Origin: Phycisphaeraceae bacterium
GTDB taxonomy: Bacteria; Planctomycetota; Phycisphaerae; Phycisphaerales; UBA1924
DNA: 64,000 nucleotides
Assembly (NCBI GenBank): GCA_019636515.1
Contig: JAHBXI010000003.1
Location: 496,001 to 560,000 of the forward strand
Reading direction: 5' to 3'
The translations under genes were made by a program, and so were the position numbers. Position 1 is the first letter of the stretch. Every line of letters begins with the position of its first letter. This document shows, piece after piece, positions 54,001-62,109 of the stretch. The notes beneath the pieces were generated by a model. That model was not told the origin of the DNA, did no database searches, and worked only from the letters and a program-made list of their open reading frames with translations.

Positions 54001-54190
54001 CTTTCGCGTCGGGAACCTCTACCTCAACCGCGGCAGCACGGGGGCGTTGGTTGCCCGCCAGCCCTTCGGGGGGTTTGGCATGTCCGGCACCGGGAGCAAG
54101 GCCGGGGGGGATGAATACCTCCTGCACTTTGTCGAGCCCCGCGTCAGTTGCGAGAACGCGATGCGGCGAGGCTTTGCCCCGGAACTGTGA
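51071..54190 (+). CDS. putA: Bifunctional proline dehydrogenase / L-glutamate gamma-semialdehyde dehydrogenase
   Basis: 1039 residues from MGLFSRK. The N-terminal PRODH barrel (about 80-480; VNVSIKISSLSARCDPID, VRLVKGAYWDYHI, REYVPVGEMIPGMAYLVRRL) oxidises proline with FAD. The C-terminal aldehyde dehydrogenase (about 560-1039) has the GNTVVVKPAEQTPG region, catalytic Glu790 in CEMGGKNAIIID and Cys824 in QGQKCSACSRV. Substrate channelling converts proline to glutamate. The N-terminus lacks the DNA-binding ribbon-helix-helix of E. coli PutA. It is divergent from the B12-riboswitch operon. Ends 70 bases before a convergent pseudopilin gene. Confidence 0.95.
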   Translation: MGLFSRKAKPSRDFTPPDHHAGSADPLEDRILEIGMDLLRRSGEHKSGLLSAKFYSDKLMEWSMKDQAFKVQFFRFVDAFPTLRTPDSVYEHLMDYMSQPGVKPPAVMEAGFKAGGLAKGIFVSTMTSQITSMAEKFIAGTDAAGALPGLKKLWDDGICFSVDLLGEACVSDAEADAYSAKYLDLITNLPGEVSRWKADPVLESDHLGRIPRVNVSIKISSLSARCDPIDTEGSLQELMRRLLPILETARDRGVFVNFDMEQFQLKDFTLELFRRCCERIDFEAGLAMQAYLRSGERDARSISEWALSKKRTVTVRLVKGAYWDYHIIHAEQMGWPCPVWPEKWRTDACFERMAAIFLDACPRSTGQGGVKLALGSHNARSIAAALARLDERGLPRNALELQMLHGMADQLKFASREMGLRVREYVPVGEMIPGMAYLVRRLLENTSNESWLKAGFMDKADPRVLLRAPAPGASPAAPGPIGTVPDSGSPKDLLDVAPERHALSPARAGLGDGRPFFNESFRDFSDARQRRDFAAAIAAATVPMVANDRTPEQGREMIARAHAAFPAWRDTLPARRAGVLVAAAAQMRARRDELSAVMIKEAGKTWREADADVCEAIDFCEYYARHAMPLFERRRIGRFIGELDEQWHQPRGVAVVISPWNFPLAILCGMTVAALVTGNTVVVKPAEQTPGIALLMHQVLSRAIESALAPVSRSAPFGPGGVNPEDILQFCPAPGETTGAALVRDPRTAIVAFTGSMHVGLDILHAAAPPSPFAGTNFSVPTHVKKIVCEMGGKNAIIIDTSADLDEAVLGVRHSAFGFQGQKCSACSRVIVVDPQGPDGPAVELFTRRFVEATRALVVGDPAMPGTDVGPVIDEASRDKILRYIELGRRQSRLELAMPVPEGLEQRTGRAFVGPHIFGAVRPDHAIATDEIFGPVVGILHARTFQEAIDLANSSLYKLTGAVYSRKPSHLDLARRDFRVGNLYLNRGSTGALVARQPFGGFGMSGTGSKAGGDEYLLHFVEPRVSCENAMRRGFAPEL

Positions 54191-54259
54191 CGTGCCCCGG
54201 AACGGTGACGAGCCCAGGCGGGGAGTCGCCCGGGAGGGCCGTGCCGGGGAGCGAGGCGC

Positions 54260-55024
54260 TCACGGCAGGAATGTGTAGTCGCGCGTCGTGTTGACGATGC
54301 CGAGGGGCACTTCCACGCGAAGACGCACGTGGAAATCGAGGTAGAGCAGGTTGGCCTGCTCACGACCCGGCGAGAACCACCTTGATTCGCGGTCCTGGTC
54401 CTGCTGGTAGTTGTAGATCGGGTGCGTCCCGATCACCCATGTCCGCGTCGTGTCGCGCACCGCGGGAAGCCGCCCGCCCGGGCCTTTGGGCGTCATCGGA
54501 ACCAGCGTCGCGAACTCCTCCCCGTCGAGCGTGTGGTCGTTGAGCGTGTAACTCGATCCGACGAAACGATAGTACGAATCCGTCTCGCTCAGCCCGGGGA
54601 CCGGGATGCCCGTGTTGCCGCAGCCCCGGTCGACCGGCGACTGGAACTCGGGCATCTCGATCACCTGCCCCTGGGCGTCGGCCGAGATGCTCCGCGACGA
54701 GACGTACGCGTTGAGCGGGCGACGCTCGGCCCCGATCGTGTCGATCCCGTAGAACGGCAGGATCCCCTTTTTCCCCGCGAACAAAGCCCCGATGACCGAC
54801 TCACCGCCCGACGGAAGCGGGCCTCTGGCCTGCGGGAGCGATTCCTTGTAGTCCGACAGGTACGACGCCAGGCCCACCCCGATCTGCTGCAGGCGGCTCC
54901 CGCACGCGGTCGTCCGGGCCGCCTGCCTCGCGTGCGTCAGCGACGGCAGCAGGATCCCGATCAGGATCGCCGTGATCGCGACGACCACCAGCAGTTCGAT
55001 CAGCGTGAAGGCTCGGCGGGGCAC
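54260..55024 (-). CDS. Pseudopilin-like protein (prepilin-type leader)
   Basis: 254 residues. Leader [20 protein letters not shown] with conserved Glu5, then [20 protein letters not shown], the typical planctomycete pseudopilin helix. C-terminal [15 protein letters not shown] corresponds to the H-X9-DG end of the family, here with DF for DG. It would be cleaved by a prepilin peptidase. It lies 60 bases downstream of the LptC/LptA-like gene on the same strand; no type II secretion ATPase or secretin gene is in the window. Confidence 0.82.
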   Translation of the reverse strand: MPRRAFTLIELLVVVAITAILIGILLPSLTHARQAARTTACGSRLQQIGVGLASYLSDYKESLPQARGPLPSGGESVIGALFAGKKGILPFYGIDTIGAERRPLNAYVSSRSISADAQGQVIEMPEFQSPVDRGCGNTGIPVPGLSETDSYYRFVGSSYTLNDHTLDGEEFATLVPMTPKGPGGRLPAVRDTTRTWVIGTHPIYNYQQDQDRESRWFSPGREQANLLYLDFHVRLRVEVPLGIVNTTRDYTFLP

Positions 55025-55084
55025 GCCGGAGTTATAGCCGCCCTCGACCGACGGCGTGAGGCCGCCCCCGTCACCTCGGGCGCG

Positions 55085-58000
55085 TTACCTCGGGACGACG
55101 ATGGTCCCCGCCTCGCGGATCTCGATGCGGTTGTTGGCCTGGTCCCAGTAGAGCACGGCCGCCCGCTGCGGGACGCCCTGCGAGGGATCAAAGAACACCA
55201 CCGAGTTCCCCGCGTCGGCGATCGCCTTGGCGATCCCCGCCTCGGCGTCGTACTCCACCCGGTCGGCGAGCAGTTCCTTGTTGTCGGTCGATCGGATCCA
55301 GACGTTCCCCAGCGCGTCGGCGCCCAGGAACTCGGCCCGCAGTTCGAGATCCCGCCGATCAGCCTCCGATACCTGCATGTTCTTGAAACGGCCGATGATC
55401 GTGTCGGCCTCGATGTCCGTCGGCAGACCGTCGGTCAGGCGCACGTGCCGGAGGTTCGACTTGCCCGTCAAGGTTACGACCCCCGTCCGGCGTTCCACGA
55501 CCATCGAGTCACGCCACTGGAACCTCGAGTCACCCCGCTCGAACCGGCCACCGAAGGGATTGGAGGTCTGCGCCGCGTCGGCCGCCGCGCGGGCCTGGTC
55601 CATGCGAGACCCCTCCTCGTTGCGGCGACGGTCGGAGAAAAACGCACGCCCGTCGCCCGGAACGCGCAGCGTTCCATCCACGTCGTCGGCGATGATGTGG
55701 TCCCCCTCCAAGAACGCCACCCGCGTGGGACGCTCGCGACCCGCCGCGTGCGGCGACGCGTACACGCGCATCTCCACCTGGGCCGGACGGCGGAATTCAC
55801 CCGTCGATCCCCACGCGTACGCGCGCTGAAGCGGTCGGGGCGGCGCGCCCGGATCTTCAGGAACGCCCCCGACGCGGGGCTCGAGCATCAACCTCGCCCG
55901 GTCGGCACGCAGCGTCTGCACCGTGAACGCGTCGGGCTGGTTGCTCGCCACCACCGACCCCTCGCACTCGACGATCCCAAGTTCGTCGTCGTAAAACACG
56001 TGCCTGGTCCACGTGACCGTCGCGTCGCTGGTCCCATCGCGGTCAACCGCCTGTCCACGGTGCTCGAAGCGGCCCTGGCCAAAGACATCCACGTACCGAC
56101 GCAGCCCGTCGATCCGGATCGACGACCCGGTCACGGAACTGGTCAGGTTCGCCACCGACGACCCCGGCCCGATCAACTCGACGATCTGGGCATCCAGTTC
56201 CGCAAGGATCTCTTCCGACCGGGCCTCGACCAGATCCACTCGCCCCCCGTCCTTCTCCTTCGCCCGAACAAACCGAGCCGCGCCCGTCGCCGTCAGCGAC
56301 GTCGCCGACGGGCGACCCTGGTTATCCGGTTCGAGGACCACCCGCACGGAGTGGGCTTCGAGCATCGCCCCGTCCTTCTGGCCGAGAACTCCTCCCCGGG
56401 CGTCAATGGTCGAAGGGGAGGGTGCCGAGGCATCCTCGGGCGCGTCGAAAAACACGTCCAGTTCCGCCGAGGAAAGTTCTCCGCCCGATCCGTCCACCGC
56501 CCGCGCGTTTTCAAGCACCGAGAGTTTGTAGATGTCCGACCGTGAGTCGGAGACGGCAAACGAGGCCGTCAGTTCCGACCCGCTCAGCCGAGAAGCCCCC
56601 TGCACCGCCTCGACGCCCCCGCGTGCCTGGGCGAATTCAATCAGCGAGGTCATGCCCCCGTCGTCAACCTTGAACCGGAATTCGGCCTGGTCCGACCACA
56701 CCAGGTACCGATCCGTCCGGTCGCGCAGGAACCCGGGGCCCGCGATGCTCGCGACGCCGGTGCCCAGGCGCACCGTAAGATCGGAAGAAACCGCGTTGCC
56801 AGACCCTTCCGCCCGCAGGTGTACCCCGCCGGGAGTCAACGACGCCAGGCGAAGCACCCGCGAGGTTGCCGCGTAGTCGATCGTCGAGGCCGTGGCGGTG
56901 GCGCGGGCCGCCCGATCGCTGAACAGGCAAAGCGAGTCCGGGCCGGTGGTGAAGCGAACCGAAACCTGATCCGTTCCCAGGGCCGCCGGGCGGTCCTCCG
57001 AGATTCGGATCACCATCGCCCCGGTCCACTTCACGTCGATCACGTCCGAGGAGGCACGGTCGATCCCGTCCGCGGGCGCCTGCCCCGTCAAGGGCCGATC
57101 CGAACCCGCATCAAGCGGCCCCGCCTCGGCCGATGGAGGATCGGCCGAATCCTGTCCGAGCGCCAGAGATTCAAGCCCCGCGGAGTCGAAACGAACCTCA
57201 TCGGACGCGGTTTGCGTCGCCGGCGTGTCCATGCCGGGCGTTGCTTCGGTCGGCGCGGCGTCGGGGTGCGAAGCCGGCGAGCCGGTTGTCAACGTCGCCC
57301 GCACCGGAGCCGGGGCGACCGCGTTCTCCGCCAGTTTGTTGTCCACAAGCCGGATCCACCCGTCGAGCGCATCCGACTCGATCGACTGAGACCCGCGGGT
57401 CACCACCACCCCTCCCGTCAGCGATGCCACGTAGAACGTCTCGACCGGCGCGGGCTTTGGCGCCGGCGGCGCGCCGGGACGGCCCGTCGGAGCCGGAGCG
57501 GGATCCGCCTGTTTCTTCCTGGCACCAAGCGGGTCTTCCCCGGCGGTCATGTAGACCAGGTGCCCGTCGCGGTGGATCTCGCCGTACTCAAGCCGGTCCT
57601 GCTCCTGGTTGAAGATCCCGCGCAAGCCAACCGCCGTAAAGCGGGCCTTCTCCGTCGTCACCAGGAAAGGGTCCGTCGTGGTGACCTCGCCCAGCGTCCC
57701 GTCGTACTGGATCGACCGAGTGTCAAAGCGAGCCAGCATCGGGATCGACGGGTCGTCGGGATCAAACCTCGCCCCGGGCGCCTGCCCCTCGAAGACCCGC
57801 ACGATCACGTTGCCTTCGAGCGTCGCCGACTCGGGGCGCATCTGCGTGTTGGGGATGTGCAGCACGCCCGTGTCCGCCGAGACGTGGTACGCCCGCCCGT
57901 CGCGGGCATAGATGAACCCCCGCGGCCTTTGCACGATGTACCGGGCGTTCTCCCGCGGCTCGGAGGACTCCGAGATGATCCGCATCGAGATCCTCGACGG

Positions 58001-58246
58001 GTCGTGGCGGTCCACCAGCGTGACTTCCATGCCACGCCCGGCGCCGATCGCCTGCCCCGGCACGCCCGATCGGATGTCCGGGGGCGCTTCCCCGCGGATC
58101 GTCTGCGCGCCCGCATGGACCGGGGCGCCCGCACGACCGCGCAGGTAGTAGAACCCGACCAGCGCGACAAATCCCAACGCGACCACGGCCGAGACCGCCA
58201 GCCCCGCCGTCCGAGTTGATCCCCGCCGCTGGTTCTTGTTCCCCAT
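55085..58246 (-). CDS. Giant LptC/LptA (OstA)-like envelope protein
   Basis: 1053 residues from the ATG at 58246 (AGG just upstream); an ATG seven codons earlier is possible. One N-terminal membrane helix (about 14-34, GLAVSAVVALGFVALVGFYY). The rest is a long series of beta-strand segments of OstA/LptC type, e.g. GRAYHVSADTGVLHIPNTQM, ATLEGNVIVRVFEGQ, TVTWTRHVFYDDELGIVECE, VTLTGKSNLRHVRLTDGLPT. LptC (about 190 residues) and LptA bridge lipopolysaccharide from inner to outer membrane; this protein has room for several such jelly-roll units plus low-complexity inserts (about 250-340). Inferred role: LPS transport bridge. Confidence 0.65.
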   Translation of the reverse strand: MGNKNQRRGSTRTAGLAVSAVVALGFVALVGFYYLRGRAGAPVHAGAQTIRGEAPPDIRSGVPGQAIGAGRGMEVTLVDRHDPSRISMRIISESSEPRENARYIVQRPRGFIYARDGRAYHVSADTGVLHIPNTQMRPESATLEGNVIVRVFEGQAPGARFDPDDPSIPMLARFDTRSIQYDGTLGEVTTTDPFLVTTEKARFTAVGLRGIFNQEQDRLEYGEIHRDGHLVYMTAGEDPLGARKKQADPAPAPTGRPGAPPAPKPAPVETFYVASLTGGVVVTRGSQSIESDALDGWIRLVDNKLAENAVAPAPVRATLTTGSPASHPDAAPTEATPGMDTPATQTASDEVRFDSAGLESLALGQDSADPPSAEAGPLDAGSDRPLTGQAPADGIDRASSDVIDVKWTGAMVIRISEDRPAALGTDQVSVRFTTGPDSLCLFSDRAARATATASTIDYAATSRVLRLASLTPGGVHLRAEGSGNAVSSDLTVRLGTGVASIAGPGFLRDRTDRYLVWSDQAEFRFKVDDGGMTSLIEFAQARGGVEAVQGASRLSGSELTASFAVSDSRSDIYKLSVLENARAVDGSGGELSSAELDVFFDAPEDASAPSPSTIDARGGVLGQKDGAMLEAHSVRVVLEPDNQGRPSATSLTATGAARFVRAKEKDGGRVDLVEARSEEILAELDAQIVELIGPGSSVANLTSSVTGSSIRIDGLRRYVDVFGQGRFEHRGQAVDRDGTSDATVTWTRHVFYDDELGIVECEGSVVASNQPDAFTVQTLRADRARLMLEPRVGGVPEDPGAPPRPLQRAYAWGSTGEFRRPAQVEMRVYASPHAAGRERPTRVAFLEGDHIIADDVDGTLRVPGDGRAFFSDRRRNEEGSRMDQARAAADAAQTSNPFGGRFERGDSRFQWRDSMVVERRTGVVTLTGKSNLRHVRLTDGLPTDIEADTIIGRFKNMQVSEADRRDLELRAEFLGADALGNVWIRSTDNKELLADRVEYDAEAGIAKAIADAGNSVVFFDPSQGVPQRAAVLYWDQANNRIEIREAGTIVVPR

Positions 58247-58440
58247 GCCTTTCACCTGCCGCTTCATCGTGTCATCGTACGGGGCCTTGGCCCGACCGCC
58301 CGTCACCCGACAGGCAGACCAAGCCCCCAAAAACCCTCATTCTCCGTGCCGCTACTCAACAAAGACCGTCCGGTAATCACAGATCGGACCAAACGACCCA
58401 CCGCATGAGCCCAAACGTCCGCTCCCGCAACCCGCGGGGC

Positions 58441-58467
58441 AACAAAAAACCCCGGCGAAGGCCGGGG
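58441..58467 (-). terminator. Rho-independent terminator after rplT
   Basis: On the minus strand CCCCGGC (58467-58461), loop CTTC, GCCGGGG, then TTTTTTG: a 7-base-pair GC stem with a tight tetraloop and a six-base U tract, 40 bases after the rplT stop. Confidence 0.88.
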
Positions 58468-58506
58468 AGTTGGTCGAGGCGTGGGTATTCAAATCCCGGG
58501 CGAACT

Positions 58507-58881
58507 TCACGATTTCGCGGGAACGGCCTTGCTCGCCTTGACCGCCGTCTCGCACAGCACGTCAAAGAGTTTGGGGTCTTCGATCGCGATGTTCGAGAGC
58601 ATTTTGCGGTTGAGCAGGATCCCGGACATCTTCAGGCCGTTGAGGAACAGGCTGTACCGGGTGCCTCTCATGCGGCAGGCCGCGGTGATGCGGGTGATCC
58701 ACAGCGCGCGGTAGTCGCGCTTGCGCTGGCGGCGGTCCCGGTAGGCAAAGACGCCCGCCCGGATGATCGCGTTTTCGGCACGGTACTTGTGGAGGTGGCT
58801 GGTGCCGTAATAGCCCCGGGCGGCTCGCAGAATCCTCTTGCGGGCCTGGGCTCGGGCGGCGCCTTTGCGGACGCGTGGCAT
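58507..58881 (-). CDS. rplT: 50S ribosomal protein L20
   Basis: 124 residues, standard size. Begins MPRVRKGAARAQARKRILRA and holds YRDRRQRKRDYRALWITRIT with AACRMRGTRYSLFLNGLK, all typical for L20, which binds 23S rRNA early in assembly. The C-terminus is slightly extended (KASKAVPAKS). Paired with rpmI 115 bases upstream. In many bacteria L20 represses its own operon through an mRNA leader; no such structure was verified here. Confidence 0.97.
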   Translation of the reverse strand: MPRVRKGAARAQARKRILRAARGYYGTSHLHKYRAENAIIRAGVFAYRDRRQRKRDYRALWITRITAACRMRGTRYSLFLNGLKMSGILLNRKMLSNIAIEDPKLFDVLCETAVKASKAVPAKS

Positions 58882-58996
58882 GGTCGAAACTCCTCTGGTC
58901 CGTTCGGGGCGGCTTGACGGCCGTCTTCAATCCCGACGAACACGCATGATGAACCGGGCGGGCGGCGAACCACACGCCCGAACGTGACAAACTCCG

Positions 58997-59284
58997 TTAC
59001 TCCGCGGCCTTCTTCTGGGCTTTCAGCGCCTGGCTCTGCGCCGGCGAAGGGCTGGGCTTGAGCGCCGATCGCGGCTGTGTGCGCCCTCGCAGGCGGCGGA
59101 ACAGCAGTTTCTCGATCCGCTTGGCGTCCGGGCTCGCCATGAACGGGTCCTTGCGCATCTGGCGAAGTCGCTTGCCGCCCTTGCCCGAGCGAAGGTGCTT
59201 GTGCCCGGCCATCCGGTGGCGGACAAGGCCTGTCTTGGTGATCCGGACCCGCTTGAGCAGGCCCTTGTGGGATTTGTTCTTCAT
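58997..59284 (-). CDS. rpmI: 50S ribosomal protein L35
   Basis: 95 residues from MKNKSHKGLLKRVRITKTG. The L35 core includes HRMAGHKHLRSGKGGKRLRQ. Typical L35 has about 65 residues; here a tail of about 30 residues rich in Ala, Lys, Gln, Ser and Pro (SALKPSPSPAQSQALKAQKK) is added. infC, usually directly upstream, is replaced by an unrelated gene, and rpmI has its own promoter. Confidence 0.95.
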   Translation of the reverse strand: MKNKSHKGLLKRVRITKTGLVRHRMAGHKHLRSGKGGKRLRQMRKDPFMASPDAKRIEKLLFRRLRGRTQPRSALKPSPSPAQSQALKAQKKAAE

Positions 59285-59375
59285 GGCCGACCTCGGTTCC
59301 GCGATCCGGCGCACCGGCGGTTCAACACGCCCGACACGCGCGGAGAAAAGCCCGCCGGCGTTCCGACGGGCCTTG

Positions 59376-59404
59376 AGAATAGGCGCGATGTTCGATTTGG
59401 ACAA
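59376..59404 (-). promoter_or_regulatory. Promoter of rpmI-rplT
   Basis: Minus strand TTGTCC (59404-59399), 17-base spacer, TATTCT (59381-59376), about 90 bases before the rpmI start. Four of six matches in each hexamer and ideal spacing. Confidence 0.55.
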
Positions 59405-59509
59405 CGCCAAGAAGGCGGTGGCCCATCCCGCGCACGCGAGAAAACACCGAACAAAATCCTTGTACGCGGTATCCTGGCATGACGGCTTTCCGAAACCATG
59501 CCGTCCGCG

Positions 59510-60859
59510 TCACGGCCCGAGGAAAACATCATCCCCGTCGGCGGGCAGTTCCCGGCCCGTCAGCGTGATCACCATGTCGCCGTTGCGCTGCTCCACGGTT
59601 CCCTGGATCAGGAACCGGCGCGGCCGCGGGAGCCAAATGCAGTCCATCTCGGATTCCTGCCCGGTGACAAAGGGCGCGGAGAGCCATTCCGCCGATCCGT
59701 CCGTGAACAGTCCGTGCTGCCCCGCGCCGTGATGGTTCGGCGAGTTCTCGCACGCCACCGGACGCTCGCCGCGAACCGCCCGCAGCACCGCGGGCGATCG
59801 GTCAGCCAGCACCAGGCGTCGCTCCGAATTCGACCACCTCCGCGGCTGACCGCCGTACATCAACTGGTAACTGTACGAGATCTCGTCGAGCGAACGCCAG
59901 TCTTGCGCGGCCGGGTCCGCGGGCGTGACCGCCGCCGTCGGGTTCCCGGGGCACGCCAGCGAGGGCGCTTTGGTGTATCCCCCGCGTACCAGCGTGTACA
60001 GGTTCGAGGAGTTGGCCACGGGGCGCGTCGCGTTCACATCCCACCACCGCCCGGCGGGTCCCAGGGACGCGACCGCCACGGGCATCAGGTCCTGGAAATC
60101 CCCCGCGTACGCCGACAGCGCCGACGCCGTCATCTGCATGTTCGAGGCGCACCGTACCGAAAGGTCCCACTGACGCATCCCCGCCATGACCGGCCACATC
60201 ACCGATGCCGCCACCACGATCAGCGCCGCCACCGCCACCACGTCCCAGAAGCGACCCCGCAGGCGTTCCCCGCGAGAGATCGGGATCGGGGTCGCATCGT
60301 CCGACGACCCACGCTCGACCAGGTCGATCAGGCGAGCCGTCCGCTCGGCCAGTTCCCCGCGGACCTCGTACGACCCGTGCGGGCCGTCGAGAAGCGAGGC
60401 GATCGCGGCGTGCCGCGCGGCCCGGGCGCGGCGCTCGTCTGAAACCGCCCGGACATCAAAGCCGGCCGCGACCCACTCGTCACCGGCCGCCAGGTCCGCC
60501 TCCGAGAGTGCCGCGGGCGCTGAAGAGGACTCGATCGCCTCCATCACGCGCGACGCGAGAGACCCGGCGAGGGATCCCGTGCGTGATCCGTCGGAGTCTT
60601 CAGCGGTGGCGTCCGCCGACCCGCCCGAGAGACCGCCCGACTCGACGTCGAGCATCGAAAAAAGCGCCTTCGCCCGAGCGGCCAGGGCACGAAGTTCCGG
60701 CGGGACATCCTCCACCCGCCACGCCGCGCCGATCAGCGCCTCCACCGCCTCGGCGCTCGGACCCGACAGCGGCGTCCCCACCAACTTGTCGGGCAAGGCT
60801 TCCTCGGAGGGCGCGCGATCCATGTCGCCCAACGGATGTTCGCCGCGCGGTCCGGTCAT
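59510..60859 (-). CDS. Anti-sigma-like membrane protein fused to a pseudopilin-like extracytoplasmic domain
   Basis: 449 residues; the ATG overlaps the sigma factor stop (TGATG). Residues 1-200 are cytoplasmic, acidic and helical with a repeated-looking segment (EALIGAAWRVEDVPPELRAL; WVAAGFDVRAVSDERRARAA), likely the sigma-binding part. One membrane helix at about 203-225 (VVAVAALIVVAASVMWPVMA). Then VRCASNMQMTASALSAYAGD, exactly the CASN-Q-A---YA-D segment that follows the helix in planctomycete pseudopilins, and a C-terminal H-X9-DG motif (HGAGQHGLFTDG, H377/D387). No prepilin cleavage site precedes the helix. Reads as a membrane anti-sigma with a pilin-like sensor. Confidence 0.7.
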   Translation of the reverse strand: MTGPRGEHPLGDMDRAPSEEALPDKLVGTPLSGPSAEAVEALIGAAWRVEDVPPELRALAARAKALFSMLDVESGGLSGGSADATAEDSDGSRTGSLAGSLASRVMEAIESSSAPAALSEADLAAGDEWVAAGFDVRAVSDERRARAARHAAIASLLDGPHGSYEVRGELAERTARLIDLVERGSSDDATPIPISRGERLRGRFWDVVAVAALIVVAASVMWPVMAGMRQWDLSVRCASNMQMTASALSAYAGDFQDLMPVAVASLGPAGRWWDVNATRPVANSSNLYTLVRGGYTKAPSLACPGNPTAAVTPADPAAQDWRSLDEISYSYQLMYGGQPRRWSNSERRLVLADRSPAVLRAVRGERPVACENSPNHHGAGQHGLFTDGSAEWLSAPFVTGQESEMDCIWLPRPRRFLIQGTVEQRNGDMVITLTGRELPADGDDVFLGP

Positions 60860-61476
60860 CACGAACCTTCCTCGTTGTTCTGGGATTGCCACTTCTTGGC
60901 AAACGACGCGACCGCCGCGTGCAGACGGCTCTTCACCGTGCCCAGGGGGATGCCCAGTTCCTCGGCGATCTGGGCGTAAGAAAGACGCTGAAAATAAGAC
61001 AAGAGAAGAATCTCCCGCAAGGCCAGCGGCAGCGATTGCACCGCTTCCTGCACCCGACGCTCCCGTTCCTTGGTGTCCAGGGCCTCATTCGGCCCCGGCA
61101 GATCGATCCGCATCAGGTCAACGAACGTCGCCCCGGCCCCGTCCTCCCCGTTCGCGCCGGAGAACACCGGGGCCGAAAGATCGACCGTCCGCTGCCTGCC
61201 CTTCTTACGCAGGTAGTCCCGCCCCTTGTTCGCCGCGATGGTGAAAAGCCACGGACGGAACGTCCGTTCCAGGTCGAATGTCCCGAGCGACTGGTAGACC
61301 TGCAGGAATGTCTCCTGGAACACGTCCTCCGCCGCCGATCGCTCCCCGACCAGCCGAACCAGGAAATTCAGCAGTTCCACTTCATACCGTTCGATAAGCG
61401 TTCGGAACGCCGGTCGGTCACCCGACCGCACACGTTCAATCAGTCGCTCGTCGGTCGGTGGCTGGTTGGGTTCCAC
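60859..61476 (-). CDS. ECF-type RNA polymerase sigma factor
   Basis: 205 residues. Sigma region 2: AFRTLIERYEVELLNFLVRL, AAEDVFQETFLQVYQSLGTF, RPWLFTIAANKGRDYLRKKG; region 4: QSLPLALREILLLSYFQRLS then YAQIAEELGIPLGTVKSRLH. The linker is long (about 40 residues). Its stop overlaps the anti-sigma-like gene, suggesting a stoichiometric pair. The target promoters are unknown; ECF pairs often act on their own promoter, but no matching element was identified. Confidence 0.92.
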   Translation of the reverse strand: MEPNQPPTDERLIERVRSGDRPAFRTLIERYEVELLNFLVRLVGERSAAEDVFQETFLQVYQSLGTFDLERTFRPWLFTIAANKGRDYLRKKGRQRTVDLSAPVFSGANGEDGAGATFVDLMRIDLPGPNEALDTKERERRVQEAVQSLPLALREILLLSYFQRLSYAQIAEELGIPLGTVKSRLHAAVASFAKKWQSQNNEEGS

Positions 61477-61580
61477 AATGCGGTCCGATGAATTCCGGCC
61501 ATTTCAACGGCCGCGCCCGATCGGGTGCTTACGCCCGCGAACGGCACAATACCTGAATATCCAGCCTCGGGTTCGCCCTT

Positions 61581-61919
61581 TCAAGGCGCCGGCGAACTCC
61601 CATCGTCCGGAAACAACACGGTTCCTACCCGGCGTTCAAAGGCGATACCCGGCGTCGAACCGAACCTTGCCAGCCCCTGCGCCCGAAGTTCGGGGGCATG
61701 ATCAGACAGGTAGGTCTCAAACGACGCCCGATCGGGGAAAAGATACGCCGACTCGATCCGGGTCGTCCCCGTCTCAGACTCCAGGCGAACAACCCGTGCC
61801 TCGCACGCCCCGCCCGCCATGACCGCCTGAACATGGCCGTTGACAAGCCACTCCACGTACTCCCGGGCGGCGTCCTCGCCGGGGAGCGTTGCGCACACGA
61901 TGTAGCAGATCGGCCGCAT
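61581..61919 (-). CDS. DUF4286-like small protein
   Basis: About 112 residues from MRPICYIVCATLPGEDAARE. Ferredoxin-like pattern with YVEWLVNGHVQAVMAGGACE, RIESAYLFPDRASFETYLSD and HAPELRAQGLARFG, which matches the small DUF4286 family by eye. Function of the family is not established. It stands alone between the ECF locus and a 13-base tandem repeat. Confidence 0.7.
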   Translation of the reverse strand: MRPICYIVCATLPGEDAAREYVEWLVNGHVQAVMAGGACEARVVRLESETGTTRIESAYLFPDRASFETYLSDHAPELRAQGLARFGSTPGIAFERRVGTVLFPDDGSSPAP

Positions 61920-61970
61920 AATGTTCCTTTGCCGTTTCAGTTCCAGGACCCGTCCGACTCCCCCGTCCAA

Positions 61971-62030
61971 TGACCCGGCCCGACGACCCGGCCCGACGAC
62001 CCGGCCTGACGACCCGGCCTGACGACCCGG
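61971..62030. repeat. 13-bp tandem repeat
   Basis: GACGACCCGGCCY is repeated head to tail: units at 61982-61994, 61995-62007 and 62008-62020, with partial copies on both sides. It lies in the 190-base gap between the divergent DUF4286-like gene and the second ECF sigma gene, outside any coding frame that looks real. Confidence 0.9.
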
Positions 62031-62109
62031 TCACCGCCGCGTCCCGGACTTTGACAAGTTCGGTGTTTTTCCGGGCAATCGCTCTTGCATTTGATCGTTG
62101 TACACAGGG

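Noticed and set aside
54422-56545. Very long plus-strand open frame (about 700 codons) opposite the LptC/LptA-like gene
   Set aside because: Arg/Pro/His-rich composition without domains, typical antisense shadow of a GC-rich gene; the minus-strand frame has coherent strand patterns, signal anchor and ribosome site.
58470-58506. T-loop-like string (TATTCAAATCCC) next to the rplT terminator
   Set aside because: No acceptor, D or anticodon stems can be built around it; not a tRNA.
58882-58996. Possible L20-binding leader between rpmI and rplT
   Set aside because: I could not draw a structure resembling known L20 operators; left unannotated.
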